In this document: positions 9,104 through 18,843 of the stretch, in pieces
How positions within the stretch are numbered: position 1 is the stretch's first letter
Layout of the letters: every line of letters begins with the position of its first letter
NCBI RefSeq assembly: GCF_015767265.1
Contig: NZ_JADPIB010000001.1
Span: forward strand, 1-64,000
Direction of reading: 5' to 3'
Origin: Aureivirga marina
GTDB taxonomy: Bacteria; Bacteroidota; Bacteroidia; Flavobacteriales; Flavobacteriaceae
Length of the DNA stretch: 64,000 bases
Made by a program: the position numbers and the translations under genes
Notes under the pieces: model-generated
The model's input: only the letters and a program-made list of their open reading frames with translations
Told to the model about the DNA's origin: nothing
Databases searched by the model: none

Positions 9104-9135
9104 AAAAAAAGCATCCAAATTTGGATGCTTTTTTC
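9104..9135. terminator. Bidirectional terminator between convergent genes
   Basis: Perfect palindrome GCATCCAAATTTGGATGC (9111-9128) flanked by A's on the left and T's on the right. It serves the beta-barrel gene (plus) and menA (minus). Confidence 0.88.
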
Positions 9136-9141
9136 AGTTTT

Positions 9142-10044
9142 TTATATGATTAAACCTAAGCCAAACAAAATTGAAAATAGAAAAGTGCTTAAAGCTAATT
9201 TTTTCAATTCTGGATCGAAATCTTTCGGTTTTTTCGTTTTTATTGCTTTTAATAAATGCTTAATAATCGGAATAAATGCAAGGATAAAAATAAATTGAAA
9301 TGGCGATTTATATTCTAAAATTGAATATAAAATAGCGGTTATCAATGCTCCAAGTATTAAAAATTTATGATATGAAATTGCTTTTTCAGAACCTAATTTT
9401 ACAACCAATGTATTTTTATTTGATTTTTTATCAGAGTTTATATCCCTCATATTATTCAAATTCAATACCCCAGTACTTAATAATCCAACAGAAATAGCAG
9501 GTAAGAAAATTGTCCAATTTAGATTTTTGGTAAAAAGAAAATAAGTTCCACAGACGCTTAATAAACCAAAAAATATAAAAACAAAAATATCACCAAGCCC
9601 ACTATAACCGTAAGCATTTTTTCCCATTGTATATTTCATTGCGGCAATAATACTTGCAACAATTAATACAATAAAGATTAATGTTAATAGGAAATTTTCT
9701 TTTCCAAAAGCGATGTAAATCAGACTTAAACCAAGAATTGCAGAAATTACAATACTAATGATAATTCCTTTCAACATTTGTTTTGGAGAAATCGCTCCAG
9801 ATTGAAGTGCTCTTTCTGGTCCGATTCGATCTTTATTATCTGTTCCCTTTACACCGTCACCATAGTCATTTGCGAAATTAGAAAGAACTTGAAACCCAAT
9901 AGTTGTAAATAATGCAAGAATCACAATTCCTGCATTTGTATAACCATTAGAAGCTGCTATAAAGCTACCTAATATAATTCCTGACACAGACAGTGGTAAA
10001 GTTCGCAATCTTGCAGCGCTTACCCAGTCTTTAATTGATGCCAT
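9142..10044 (-). CDS. menA: 1,4-Dihydroxy-2-naphthoate polyprenyltransferase
   Basis: UbiA-superfamily membrane prenyltransferase attaching the isoprenoid tail to DHNA in menaquinone synthesis. The 300 aa include the first Asp-rich motif 'NDYGDGVKGTD' (about 59-69) followed by 'RIGPERALQSG'. The second motif is 'NNMRDINSDKKSNKNTL' near 200. About eight to nine hydrophobic segments. It is last in a minus-strand run after the SPOR-like protein (4 nt gap) and Fe-S reductase genes that probably exchange electrons with the quinone. Confidence 0.93.
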   Translation of the reverse strand: MASIKDWVSAARLRTLPLSVSGIILGSFIAASNGYTNAGIVILALFTTIGFQVLSNFANDYGDGVKGTDNKDRIGPERALQSGAISPKQMLKGIIISIVISAILGLSLIYIAFGKENFLLTLIFIVLIVASIIAAMKYTMGKNAYGYSGLGDIFVFIFFGLLSVCGTYFLFTKNLNWTIFLPAISVGLLSTGVLNLNNMRDINSDKKSNKNTLVVKLGSEKAISYHKFLILGALITAILYSILEYKSPFQFIFILAFIPIIKHLLKAIKTKKPKDFDPELKKLALSTFLFSILFGLGLII

Positions 10045-10047
10045 TTT

Positions 10048-10683
10048 TTAATATTTTTCTTCTTCTCCACTTAAAGCTAAAGCTTCTCTTACATCAATGT
10101 CTTTTCCAAAAGATTGTGCAATAACAAAACAGTCTTTAAATCCTAATTTGATTAAATCTTGCTTTAAAGTATAAACTTCTTCATACGTTGGAAAATTACC
10201 AACAGAATATTTATTAATTCCGCTAATATTTTTCTCTGCTACATTACTGAAGTTTTCAGAAATTAATTCAATATTGAAATCTTCATAAGCTCCAAGTTGC
10301 ACACTGTAAACCACTTCTAAATTTGCTGAAGAAAACTCTGGTGTAGTTGAAGTTGTTTCAACAGGCTCTTCTGGTTGATTTGCTAATAAATTTTCGTATT
10401 GAAAACGGATACTTTTATATTTCTGTAAAGTATCAACGTTTACAGTATCTAGATTTCTATCTAATAAATAAGTATCAACAATTTCATTATTATTCGGAGA
10501 AAATGAAAAGAAAACAACAACAGAAGATAAAATTCCAATAATTGCAATTGCAATCAATGCTGTTCTTTGCTTTTTAAACTTTTCTAATTCTTCCTCTTTT
10601 TCTTCAATATTTTCATTCAGTAATCTAACTTTAGCTGCCTCATCTTTGAGTCTAACTAATTCGTTCTGTTCTAAGTATGGCAT
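10048..10683 (-). CDS. Membrane-anchored SPOR-like protein
   Basis: 211 aa: a charged coiled coil (about 5-42), one membrane segment (about 43-65, 'ALIAIAIIGILSSVVVFFSF'), a low-complexity linker, and a C-terminal domain. That domain ('VYSVQLGAYEDF...' to 'LGFKDCFVIAQS') resembles SPOR, the fold that binds denuded peptidoglycan or serves as a paralogous interaction domain. It lies 4 nt before menA and about 120 nt after the CCG-type Fe-S gene. Exact role unknown. Confidence 0.68.
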   Translation of the reverse strand: MPYLEQNELVRLKDEAAKVRLLNENIEEKEEELEKFKKQRTALIAIAIIGILSSVVVFFSFSPNNNEIVDTYLLDRNLDTVNVDTLQKYKSIRFQYENLLANQPEEPVETTSTTPEFSSANLEVVYSVQLGAYEDFNIELISENFSNVAEKNISGINKYSVGNFPTYEEVYTLKQDLIKLGFKDCFVIAQSFGKDIDVREALALSGEEEKY

Positions 10684-10804
10684 AATTATTAATTAAGGGT
10701 TGAAAAGCTTCAATTGCTAAATCTACTTTTTTTAGTTCTAGTATGCAAGCAATTTAAAACATTTTTCAACGCTAATTTAGGAATAAAAAACGATAAATTT
10801 CTTA

Positions 10805-11584
10805 TTATAATTCTTCTGCATTTGCGATTAACTCTGCAATGTCTAAAACTTCAATTTCTGCTTCTTTCTCTTTTACTTTTACTCCATCTGTCATCATTGT
10901 ATTACAGAATGGACATCCAGTTGCGATAATTTCAGGTTTTACTTCAATTGCATCTTCTGTTCTCTCTACATTAATGTCTTTATCTCCTTTTTCTGGCTCT
11001 TTAAACATTTGTGCACCACCAGCTCCACAACATAATCCGTTGATTCTACAACGTTTCATTTCTACTAATTCAACTTCTAATTTTTGAATTAAATCTCTTG
11101 GAGCTTCATACACTTCATTTGCTCTTCCTAAATAACATGGATCATGGAAAGTAATTCTTTTTCCTTTGTAACTTCCACCTTCAACAGTCATTCTTCCTTC
11201 ATCTAAAAGAGATTTCAAGAATTGTGTGTGGTGCATTACTTCATAATTTCCTCCTAATCCTGGATATTCATTTTTAATTGTATTAAAACAATGCGGACAA
11301 GCAGTCACAATTTTTTTCACTTCATATGCATTCATGATTTCAATATTCGTCATTGCCTGCATTTGAAAAACAAATTCGTTTCCAGCTCTCTTAGCTGGAT
11401 CTCCTGTACAACTTTCTTCTGTTCCTAAAACTGCAAATTCTACATTTGCTTTATTTAATATTTTTACAAAAGCTTTTGTAATTTTTTTAGCTCTATCATC
11501 AAAACTTCCAGCACATCCAACCCAAAATAAAACTTCAGGTTGTTTTCCTTGAGCCATCATTTCGGCCATAGTTGGTACATTCAT
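10805..11584 (-). CDS. Cysteine-rich (CCG-domain) Fe-S oxidoreductase subunit, HdrB/GlpC-like
   Basis: 259 aa with two cysteine-rich CCG domains as in heterodisulfide reductase B and LutA/GlpC-type subunits. Visible are 'WVGCAGSFDD' (C24), 'TACPHCFNT', 'HDPCYLGR', 'RCRINGLCCGAGG' and 'ATGCPFCNTMMTDG'. These bind an unusual Fe-S cluster or carry out thiol/quinone chemistry. Its partner is the membrane Fe-S protein at 12050; the HAD gene at 11624 lies between them. The donor substrate is unknown. Confidence 0.85.
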   Translation of the reverse strand: MNVPTMAEMMAQGKQPEVLFWVGCAGSFDDRAKKITKAFVKILNKANVEFAVLGTEESCTGDPAKRAGNEFVFQMQAMTNIEIMNAYEVKKIVTACPHCFNTIKNEYPGLGGNYEVMHHTQFLKSLLDEGRMTVEGGSYKGKRITFHDPCYLGRANEVYEAPRDLIQKLEVELVEMKRCRINGLCCGAGGAQMFKEPEKGDKDINVERTEDAIEVKPEIIATGCPFCNTMMTDGVKVKEKEAEIEVLDIAELIANAEEL

Positions 11585-11623
11585 TGTCTGTGTATTTTTG
11601 GTCTGTATTAAAGAAAAAGAAAT

Positions 11624-12028
11624 TTAATGTTCTTCATCTTTAAAAACTTCAATTATATGATTCTTTTTAATTAAATCTGTAAACTTTCCTCGATATCGAG
11701 TTGCTTGTACAGAATGATTATCTATCCAATGGTAATTTCCTCCTCTTGGTTTTCCCATTAATAGATTATGATATTTAAAACCATGATGCTCTAGCCAATA
11801 AACGGTATCTTCTCGATGATCTTCAGTTCTTGAAGTAAAAAAAGTAATGATATGACCTTCATCATACCATCTATTTATTGTTTCTAAAGCATCTTCAAAT
11901 ACGGCAGCATGTCGCATTTTTTCAGATTCTTCGTTTGGTATATCGTCGCAAACGGTTCCGTCAATATCAATAAGGTAATTTTTAATATTTGGGGGTAAAT
12001 CCGATGGTATAACATTCTTTGCTGCCAT
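11624..12028 (-). CDS. HAD-superfamily hydrolase (small)
   Basis: 134-residue HAD-like phosphatase domain: motif I 'LIDIDGTVCDD' (about 18-28), motif II 'ITFFTSR' and motif III lysine in 'LLMGKPRGGNYHWIDN'. Homologues are sometimes labelled phosphoheptose isomerase, which the motifs do not support. It sits between the two Fe-S oxidoreductase genes with short spacers, so co-expression is likely. Substrate unknown. Confidence 0.75.
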   Translation of the reverse strand: MAAKNVIPSDLPPNIKNYLIDIDGTVCDDIPNEESEKMRHAAVFEDALETINRWYDEGHIITFFTSRTEDHREDTVYWLEHHGFKYHNLLMGKPRGGNYHWIDNHSVQATRYRGKFTDLIKKNHIIEVFKDEEH

Positions 12029-12049
12029 ATTTTTAAGATTTAAAATTGT

Positions 12050-13357
12050 TTATGATTCGTCTTTCCAATTTAAACGATCCATCTGGTTATACTGCCAAGG
12101 CGCTCCATTATTCTCAATGTTTGTCATCATTAAGTTTAATTCTTGCGGTGCAGCAGATTGTTCCATTACTAGATATTGACGCATATCCATAATAATAGAA
12201 AGTGGATCGATATTCACTGGACATTCTTCTACACAAGCATTACAACTTGTACATGCCCATAATTCTTCCGGAGTAATATAATCGTTTAGAAGTTGTTTTC
12301 CATCTTCTTGGAAACTTCCATTTTTATCAATGTTTTTTCCAATTTCCTCCATTCTATCACGAGTTTTCATCATGATAGCACGTGGAGATAATTCTTTTCC
12401 AGTTTGATTTGCAGGACAAACAGAAGTACAACGCCCACATTCTGTACATGTGTAAGCATTCATTAATTGTACCCAATTTAAATCTGTTGCATCACTTGCA
12501 CCAAATTTCTCTGGTTCTCCTTCTTCTTCTGTATGTTCAGCAGGAGCTGCAAATGGATCAGCATTTGGATCCATCATCATCTCTACTTCTTTCTTTACAG
12601 TTTCATTATTTCTAAACTTTCCTTTTGGTTCTAAATTCGCATAATACGTATTTGGGAAAGCTAATAAAATGTGTAAATGTTTAGAGAAATATAAATAATT
12701 TAAGAAGAATAAAATTCCTGCAATGTGTAACCACCAAGTTATTCTTTCAATAATGTGAAGTGTATCTGGATTTGTTGGTAAAATATCAGCTATAAATCTA
12801 CTAATTGGATTTCCTGCATTCATTTCTTGAAAATGCACATCCGATGCATTCATTGTAAGGAATAAAATCATTAAAATAGCTTCAATATAAAGAATCAAGT
12901 TTCCATCTTCTTTTGGCCAACCTTTCATTTCTTTATTCCAGAAACGCTTTAATTTCACTACATTTCTACGTAACCAAAAAATAGTTACTGCTACAATAAC
13001 CATAAAAGCTAAAATCTCGAAACTTCCGATTAGAAATGAATAAAATCCTCCTAAAAATGAAAGAATTCTATGCGTACCAAATAATCCATCTATAATGATT
13101 TCTAGTACTTCAATGTTAATGATGATAAATCCAACATAAACAATAATATGTAATAAACCAGCAATTGGTCTTCTTACCATTTTTGATTGTCCTAAGGCAA
13201 TATTTGCCATATTCTTCCAACGAAGATTTGAATTATCAGATCTATCTAATGGTTTTCCTAATTTAATATTTCGAACTAACTTCTTTACATTTCTTGTAAA
13301 GTATCCTATTCCTACCACTAAAAGAATAGCAAAAAGAATATTTGGTATGTATTGCAT
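12050..13357 (-). CDS. Membrane Fe-S protein with two 4Fe-4S clusters (HdrC/E- or DsrM-like)
   Basis: 435 aa. The N-terminal 230 residues carry five to six membrane segments with histidines, resembling the cytochrome-b-like NarI/HdrE domain. The C-terminal part has two ferredoxin motifs, C304-C307-C310-C314 (CTECGRCTSVCP) and C369-C372-C375-C379 (CTSCNACVEECP). With the CCG protein at 10805 it would form a membrane heterodisulfide-reductase-like complex moving electrons to or from menaquinone. Quinone use is inferred from family and from nearby menA. Confidence 0.86.
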   Translation of the reverse strand: MQYIPNILFAILLVVGIGYFTRNVKKLVRNIKLGKPLDRSDNSNLRWKNMANIALGQSKMVRRPIAGLLHIIVYVGFIIINIEVLEIIIDGLFGTHRILSFLGGFYSFLIGSFEILAFMVIVAVTIFWLRRNVVKLKRFWNKEMKGWPKEDGNLILYIEAILMILFLTMNASDVHFQEMNAGNPISRFIADILPTNPDTLHIIERITWWLHIAGILFFLNYLYFSKHLHILLAFPNTYYANLEPKGKFRNNETVKKEVEMMMDPNADPFAAPAEHTEEEGEPEKFGASDATDLNWVQLMNAYTCTECGRCTSVCPANQTGKELSPRAIMMKTRDRMEEIGKNIDKNGSFQEDGKQLLNDYITPEELWACTSCNACVEECPVNIDPLSIIMDMRQYLVMEQSAAPQELNLMMTNIENNGAPWQYNQMDRLNWKDES

Positions 13358-13384
13358 TTGTTTTTGGTTTGTTTTTGTTTGGGG

Positions 13385-13401
13385 TGTGATTTAGAATCAC
13401 A
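13385..13401. promoter_or_regulatory. Palindrome TGTGATT-tag-AATCACA upstream of the Fe-S gene
   Basis: A 7-bp perfect inverted repeat with 3-nt centre, 28 nt before the start codon at 13357. It resembles a CRP/FNR half-site pair (TGTGA...TCACA), but the spacing is 7 rather than 6. It might be an operator or only a weak hairpin. Confidence 0.35.
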
Positions 13402-13448
13402 ATATTTTAATTCCTTTTGTTTTACTTTTATTTCACTTCATTTATTTT

Positions 13449-14399
13449 TTATTCATTTGGATTTGCAGGACGAACATAAGGTCTTTCCTTTCTTCCAAAT
13501 ACAGAAATATTCACATATCTCTTAGGATGTAACTTTATATCTTGAATTAATTCTTCCATTTGTTTAGAAGCATTTTTTAAATTCACATATAAAGAATCAT
13601 TTTTCATAAATTGTCCTAAAGTTCCTTCTCCGTTTTCTATTCCTGCAACTAAATTATCAATATTCGTCATTGTAGATTTCATCTTTTTAAATGTAACACC
13701 AAGTTCAGCATTTAAAATGGTATCTGAAACCTTTTCAAAATTAGAAGTTAAAGAAGCAATATTTTTCATTGAATGATCTAAATCTCCTCCTTTTTTAGTA
13801 ATATCATTTAGAGAATAAGACATTTTCTTGAAGTTGGAAACTGTTCCTTGCAAATCTTTAATTGCATCTTTTAAAAGAACTCTTGATTGTGCATTTAAGA
13901 CATCATTTAATCCAACAATCAAAGAATCTGTACTTGATAAAACAACAGATAATTTCTCTTGTAAAGGTTCTAATTTTTCTGCAACTGTTGCTAAAATATC
14001 TGGTTCTACTCTTCCTGGTAAATAATCTCCAGATTCTGCTGTAGTTCCATCAAATTTTGGCTTAATTTCAATAAGTTGTCCACCAGCTAAACCTGCACTT
14101 GCAATAACTGCTTCACTACTTTTTGAAAATGTAATTGCGTTTTCTAAAGAAAATGCAACAATAATTTTTCCTTTGTCTTCTGGATCAAAATTTATTTTGC
14201 TGACTTTTCCTATTTGTAAACCGTTCATCGTTACAATACTTGCAGTGTTTAAACCTTGAACATTTTCATATTTTGCATAGAATGTTCTCAGTCTTCCATC
14301 AAATAAATTATGTCCTTTTAAATAGTTATATCCCCATATAAATAGAGCTAAAACTATCATAAATACAATTCCTGTTTTTAATTCCCTAGTTAATTTCAA
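13449..14399 (-). CDS. MlaD/MCE-family lipid-transport protein
   Basis: 316 aa: short cytoplasmic start, one membrane helix (about 10-27), an MCE domain (about 37-115: 'YENVQGLNTASIVTMNGLQIGKV...') and a long helical C-terminal region. This is the architecture of the periplasmic substrate-binding subunit of Mla-type phospholipid ABC importers. The permease and ATPase are not adjacent. It lies between the amidase and the Fe-S genes, a neighbourhood I recall as common in flavobacteria. Asymmetry maintenance of the outer membrane is the family-based guess. Confidence 0.85.
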   Translation of the reverse strand: MKLTRELKTGIVFMIVLALFIWGYNYLKGHNLFDGRLRTFYAKYENVQGLNTASIVTMNGLQIGKVSKINFDPEDKGKIIVAFSLENAITFSKSSEAVIASAGLAGGQLIEIKPKFDGTTAESGDYLPGRVEPDILATVAEKLEPLQEKLSVVLSSTDSLIVGLNDVLNAQSRVLLKDAIKDLQGTVSNFKKMSYSLNDITKKGGDLDHSMKNIASLTSNFEKVSDTILNAELGVTFKKMKSTMTNIDNLVAGIENGEGTLGQFMKNDSLYVNLKNASKQMEELIQDIKLHPKRYVNISVFGRKERPYVRPANPNE

Positions 14400-14449
14400 A
14401 ATAGCATTATTTTAATTAAAGCAATATTACTAATATTTTTCGGATTTCC

Positions 14450-15628
14450 TTATTTATTTTTATTTTCAAATAATTCTTCCAAAGTTATCTTATCTCCGTT
14501 TTTAAAAGCAATAATATAAGAAGTGCTATACCCTTTATTCTTAGCACGTTTCAAATTTTCTCTTGCCTTTTTATAGTCGGAAGTTTCACCATAATAATAA
14601 CGATAAATTCTTCCTACTTTTACTCTTTGAATGTCTTTTAATCCTTTAAAATTTCTAGAATATGTCTTAATTTTATTTTTACTTGAAGCAATTTGCACTT
14701 TAAAAATAACTCCTTCAAGACTCGTTTTACTAATTTTCGCCTTTGGTTTTGCCTTTTTAACTTCTTTTTTTTCTATTTTTTTAACAGGTTTTTCTTCTTT
14801 AATTTCTGTAATTTCATCAATCGAATTTACTTCCAACATTTCAACATATTGTATAATTGCATTTGCAATAGATTGTGAAATATCATTTTGTCCTTTTTCC
14901 GAAATTAAATAATCACATTCCTTTTTATTTGTAAGAAATCCTGCTTCAATCAAAATACTCGGCATATATGTTTGATGCAAAACAATTAACCCAAGTTGTT
15001 TTACACCTCTGTTTTTTCTTTTTAACTTTTGTGTAAAATTATTCTGAACTAAACTTGCAATTGTCAAGCTTTTATCCAAATTTTCTTCTTGGATTAAAGT
15101 CAAACCTAAAAATGATTCTGGAGAATTTAAATCAAATCCTCTATAATTCTCTTTATAGTTTTCCTCTAATAAAATTACGGAATTTTCTTTTTTCGCAACT
15201 TCTAAATTTTTTTGATTCGCATTTACTCCTAAAACATATGTTTCTGTTCCATGTGCAGCAGAAGTGTGCGCATTTAAATGAATCGATACAAATAAATCTG
15301 CTTCAGCCTTGTTAGCTATACTTCCTCGCTCCCATAAATCCACAAAAACATCTGTTTTTCTTGTATAGATAACTTTAATTCTCTTATTCTTTGTTAAAAT
15401 CTCACCTACTTTTTTTGTTATTTTTAACGCGACATCTTTTTCTTTATACTTTCTAAATGCTACTTTTCCGGGGTCTTTTCCTCCATGCCCTGCATCTAAA
15501 ACAATTACATATTGCTTTTTTTGTGCATGTAACATTTGACCATTTAGTAGTATATTGCATACTAACAAACAGAAAAATAAACGTTTAGCAATCTTATAAT
15601 TTTTAATAATTAGTTGTGATTTCATCAA
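14450..15628 (-). CDS. N-acetylmuramoyl-L-alanine amidase (Amidase_3) with SPOR-like C-terminus
   Basis: Zinc amidase cleaving the peptide from N-acetylmuramic acid during cell separation. The 392 aa comprise a signal peptide ending around 'MLHAQ' (35) and an Amidase_3 domain: H48 in VLDAGHGGKDPGK, FVSIHLNAHTS, and the catalytic Glu in ILIEAGFLTN. A Lys-rich linker and a SPOR-like tail (about 315-385, 'VIFKVQIASSKNK') follow. The first two codons are both ATG, so the start may be one residue later. It is divergent from lptD across 81 nt. Confidence 0.9.
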   Translation of the reverse strand: MMKSQLIIKNYKIAKRLFFCLLVCNILLNGQMLHAQKKQYVIVLDAGHGGKDPGKVAFRKYKEKDVALKITKKVGEILTKNKRIKVIYTRKTDVFVDLWERGSIANKAEADLFVSIHLNAHTSAAHGTETYVLGVNANQKNLEVAKKENSVILLEENYKENYRGFDLNSPESFLGLTLIQEENLDKSLTIASLVQNNFTQKLKRKNRGVKQLGLIVLHQTYMPSILIEAGFLTNKKECDYLISEKGQNDISQSIANAIIQYVEMLEVNSIDEITEIKEEKPVKKIEKKEVKKAKPKAKISKTSLEGVIFKVQIASSKNKIKTYSRNFKGLKDIQRVKVGRIYRYYYGETSDYKKARENLKRAKNKGYSTSYIIAFKNGDKITLEELFENKNK

Positions 15629-15709
15629 TATATTTTAATTATTTTTGGGCTGTTAAAATTTACATAGAGTTTTCTTAAATTTATTATTACAAAAATAGTA
15701 CATAAAGCA

Positions 15710-18382
15710 TTGCAAACAAACTTATATAAATCACTTTTAATATTGATATTCATTGGAGTTGGACTAATGAAATCAAATGCTAATGTAATTGGGCCTAAAA
15801 ATTCATCTACATACAATACAGCATTTTTAAAAAATAAAACGTTTATTCCTACCACTTTTCAGCAAGAAGATGATAGTTTGAAAGAAAACGAAAATGTTGA
15901 AATTTTAGTCGATACACTACAACCTGAAAAAAAAGAATTTTTATCAGATATCGTAGATCGCTATGCTGAAGAAAAAATCGTTTCTAATCGTAGAACAAAT
16001 AAAACACTATTATATAATAAAGCAAAAATCCAGTATCAAGATATGACAATTGAAGCTGGACAAATTATTATTAATAATAATACAAACGAAATCACAGCAA
16101 AAGGAATCTATATCGACAGCCTTGGTTATACGCAAAGACCTAAATTTATGCAAGCAGGGCAAGAATCAGTCCAAGATTCTATCATTTTTAATTTTGATAC
16201 TCGTCGTGCTTTAATTTGGGGGATGAATTCTGAACAACAAGGACTTTTAACTTATGGAACAGAAGCGAAAAGAGTAAATGATTCTACATATTATGCAAGA
16301 GGTTTAAAAGTTACTACTTCAAAAAAGAAAAATCCAGATTATTATATCTATATAAATAAAGCAAAAGTAATTCCTAATAAAAAAATTATCGCAGGAACAG
16401 CAAATCTTGTAATCGCAGATGTACCAACGCCTCTAGCGATTCCATTTGCATATATTCCTTTGACTCAAGATAGAAGTTCTGGTTTGATTATTCCAACTTG
16501 GGGAGATTCCAACCAACAAGGTTATTTCTTTCAAAATGGAGGTTATTATTTTGCAATTAATGATTATTTCGATTTAACACTTTTAGGAGATATTTATACC
16601 AATGGAAGTTGGGGATTTAGAGCACAATCTAATTATGTAGTTCGTTATAAGTTTAGAGGAAACTTTAGTTTCGATTATGAAAATTTAATCACAAGTTTAC
16701 GTGGACTTTCAGATTATGCGAAAGCAACAAATTATAACATTCGTTGGTCGCATTCTCAAGATCAAAAAGCAAGTCCGAACAGTCGTTTTTCTGCTTCTGT
16801 AAACTTAGGTAGTAGTCAATATTATCGTCAATCTTTAAATGAATTAAACAATAATAATTTCTTAACGAATACTTTAAGTTCGTCGATTTCTTATTATAAG
16901 AATTTTGTTGGAACACCATTTAATATGACGGTTTCTTTAACACAAAATCAAAATACAAATACAGAATCGATTTCCATGACTTTACCTGCATTACAAGTAA
17001 ACATGGATCGTATTTATCCTTTTGAGCCAAAATCTGGTTCAAAAACAAATGCTTTACATAAATTAGGTCTTACATATTCTTTTAGAGGAGAAAATAGAAT
17101 TAACACAACAGATGAATTTTTCTTTAAAAAAGAAATGTGGGATGATGCTCGTTTCGGAATTCAACACGATGTTTCTGCAAACACAAACATGAAAGTTTTA
17201 AATTATTTTACACTTTCGCCAAGAGCATCTTATAAAGAAGTTTGGTATTTCGATCAAATTGAAAAAAGCTATGATCCAAACTTAAATGAAGTTCAAACAG
17301 ATACGATCAACGGATTTACTTCTTTTAGAGAATATTCTTTTGGAACTTCTTTATCAACAAAAATCTACGGAACTTTTAACTTTAAAAAAGGAAAATTAAA
17401 AGCGATTAGACATACTATTACACCAAGTATTTCTTACAATTATCGTCCTGATTTTTCTTTTTATAATGAAACAGTTCAAACAAATAATAATCCTTTTCAA
17501 GAAGAGGAATATTCTCCTTTTCAAAATGGAATTTTTGGATCACCAAGCTCAGGATTATCTAGTTCTATAGGAATTTCTGTTAACAATAATGTGGAAGCAA
17601 AAATTGCCTCCGATGATCCTGAAGAAGAACCCAAAAGAATTACTTTAATTAATAATTTAAGTTTTTCTACAAGCTATAATATTGCAGCAGATTCTTTAAA
17701 TTGGAGTCCTGTAAGTGTGAATATGGGAACTAATTTTTTCAATAATAAAGTATCTCTAAACATGAACGCTTCTTTGGACCCTTATGCAATTAATGCAGAT
17801 GGAAGAAGAATCAATACATTTAATATTGATAACGGAGGAAGCTTATTTCGTTTGACAAATGCTGGTTTAAATACAAGTTTTTCACTTTCTAGTGAAATGT
17901 TTAATCCAGAACAAAAATCACCTAAAAATTCTCAAGAAAACTTTGATGATCCTGATGGACTTTACGGAGGAAACTTAAATACTTCGAATCAAATTCAAGA
18001 TGAAGAAGAGGAAGAAGATGAAGAGAAAAAAGTCGATTTATACAATGCTAAAATTCCTTGGCGATTAAGTGTGAATTATGCTTTAACTTATTCAAAACCT
18101 GCTAGAGAAAGTAATCTTTTAAGTTCTTTACAATTTAATGGAGATATTGAACTAACTCCAAAATGGGGAGTTGGATTTTCTTCTGGATATGATTTTGAAG
18201 AACAAGGTTTTACTTATACACAACTTCGTTTTTCTAGAGATTTAGATAGTTGGAAGTTTAATTTCAACTGGGTACCATTTGGAACAAGAAGAACCTATTA
18301 TTTCTTCATTGGAGTTAAATCTTCTGTATTAAGTGATCTTAAATACGATCAAAATCAACCACCTGAAAGAATCTTATTCTAA
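15710..18382 (+). CDS. lptD: LPS-assembly protein LptD-like outer-membrane protein
   Basis: 890 aa: an OstA-like N-terminal domain (about 65-260: 'LLYNKAKIQYQDMTIEAGQI', 'YARGLKVTTS') followed by a large beta-barrel region rich in alternating aromatic strands. It inserts lipopolysaccharide into the outer leaflet. The frame starts with TTG; the first 24 residues (MQTNLYKSLLILIFIGVGLM...) form the signal peptide, and the first in-frame ATG (residue 20) would destroy it, so TTG is preferred. An acidic EEEEDEE patch near residue 770 is a lineage-specific loop. ridA follows after 15 nt. Confidence 0.85.
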   Translation: MQTNLYKSLLILIFIGVGLMKSNANVIGPKNSSTYNTAFLKNKTFIPTTFQQEDDSLKENENVEILVDTLQPEKKEFLSDIVDRYAEEKIVSNRRTNKTLLYNKAKIQYQDMTIEAGQIIINNNTNEITAKGIYIDSLGYTQRPKFMQAGQESVQDSIIFNFDTRRALIWGMNSEQQGLLTYGTEAKRVNDSTYYARGLKVTTSKKKNPDYYIYINKAKVIPNKKIIAGTANLVIADVPTPLAIPFAYIPLTQDRSSGLIIPTWGDSNQQGYFFQNGGYYFAINDYFDLTLLGDIYTNGSWGFRAQSNYVVRYKFRGNFSFDYENLITSLRGLSDYAKATNYNIRWSHSQDQKASPNSRFSASVNLGSSQYYRQSLNELNNNNFLTNTLSSSISYYKNFVGTPFNMTVSLTQNQNTNTESISMTLPALQVNMDRIYPFEPKSGSKTNALHKLGLTYSFRGENRINTTDEFFFKKEMWDDARFGIQHDVSANTNMKVLNYFTLSPRASYKEVWYFDQIEKSYDPNLNEVQTDTINGFTSFREYSFGTSLSTKIYGTFNFKKGKLKAIRHTITPSISYNYRPDFSFYNETVQTNNNPFQEEEYSPFQNGIFGSPSSGLSSSIGISVNNNVEAKIASDDPEEEPKRITLINNLSFSTSYNIAADSLNWSPVSVNMGTNFFNNKVSLNMNASLDPYAINADGRRINTFNIDNGGSLFRLTNAGLNTSFSLSSEMFNPEQKSPKNSQENFDDPDGLYGGNLNTSNQIQDEEEEEDEEKKVDLYNAKIPWRLSVNYALTYSKPARESNLLSSLQFNGDIELTPKWGVGFSSGYDFEEQGFTYTQLRFSRDLDSWKFNFNWVPFGTRRTYYFFIGVKSSVLSDLKYDQNQPPERILF

Positions 18383-18397
18383 AAATAAAATTATATT

Positions 18398-18784
18398 ATG
18401 TTAAAAAAAATTATTCATACAGACAAAGCTCCAGCGCCAATTGGACCTTATAATCAAGCTGTTTTAGCTGGAAACACTCTTTATACTTCTGGACAAATTG
18501 CTATCAATCCTGAAACAGGAGAACTTGTGATGGGTTCTATTGAAATAGAAACAAAACAAGTAATGGAAAATATGAAAGCTGTTTTAGAAGCTGCTGGATT
18601 AACTTTTGAAAATGTAGTAAAAACTTCTATTTTCATTTCTGACATGAATAACTTTCAACGAATTAATGAAGTTTATGCAACTTATTTTGATGAAAGTGCA
18701 GCTCCAGCCAGAGAAACTGTAGAAGTTGCTTGCTTACCAAAAAGTGTAAATGTGGAAATTTCTATGATTGCTATTAAAAGCTAA
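18398..18784 (+). CDS. RidA-family enamine/imine deaminase
   Basis: 128 aa, full length for the YjgF/YER057c/UK114 family: 'APAPIGPYNQAV', 'LYTSGQIAINPETGEL', 'VVKTSIFISDMNNF' and 'PARETVEVACLPK' containing the catalytic arginine. It hydrolyses reactive 2-aminoacrylate and related imines. It is 15 nt after lptD, so co-transcribed with it, and is closed by a terminator. Confidence 0.92.
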   Translation: MLKKIIHTDKAPAPIGPYNQAVLAGNTLYTSGQIAINPETGELVMGSIEIETKQVMENMKAVLEAAGLTFENVVKTSIFISDMNNFQRINEVYATYFDESAAPARETVEVACLPKSVNVEISMIAIKS

Positions 18785-18803
18785 TCTTTTAAATATAAAA
18801 ACT

Positions 18804-18843
18804 AAAAAAGGACTTGAAAATTTAAATTCAAGTCCTTTTTTTT
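18804..18843. terminator. Bidirectional terminator, ridA / mgsA
   Basis: 15-bp stem (18804-18818 with 18827-18841, core AAGGACTTGAA) and 8-nt loop, A-rich on the left and T-rich on the right. It lies between convergent genes and touches the mgsA stop. Confidence 0.88.
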
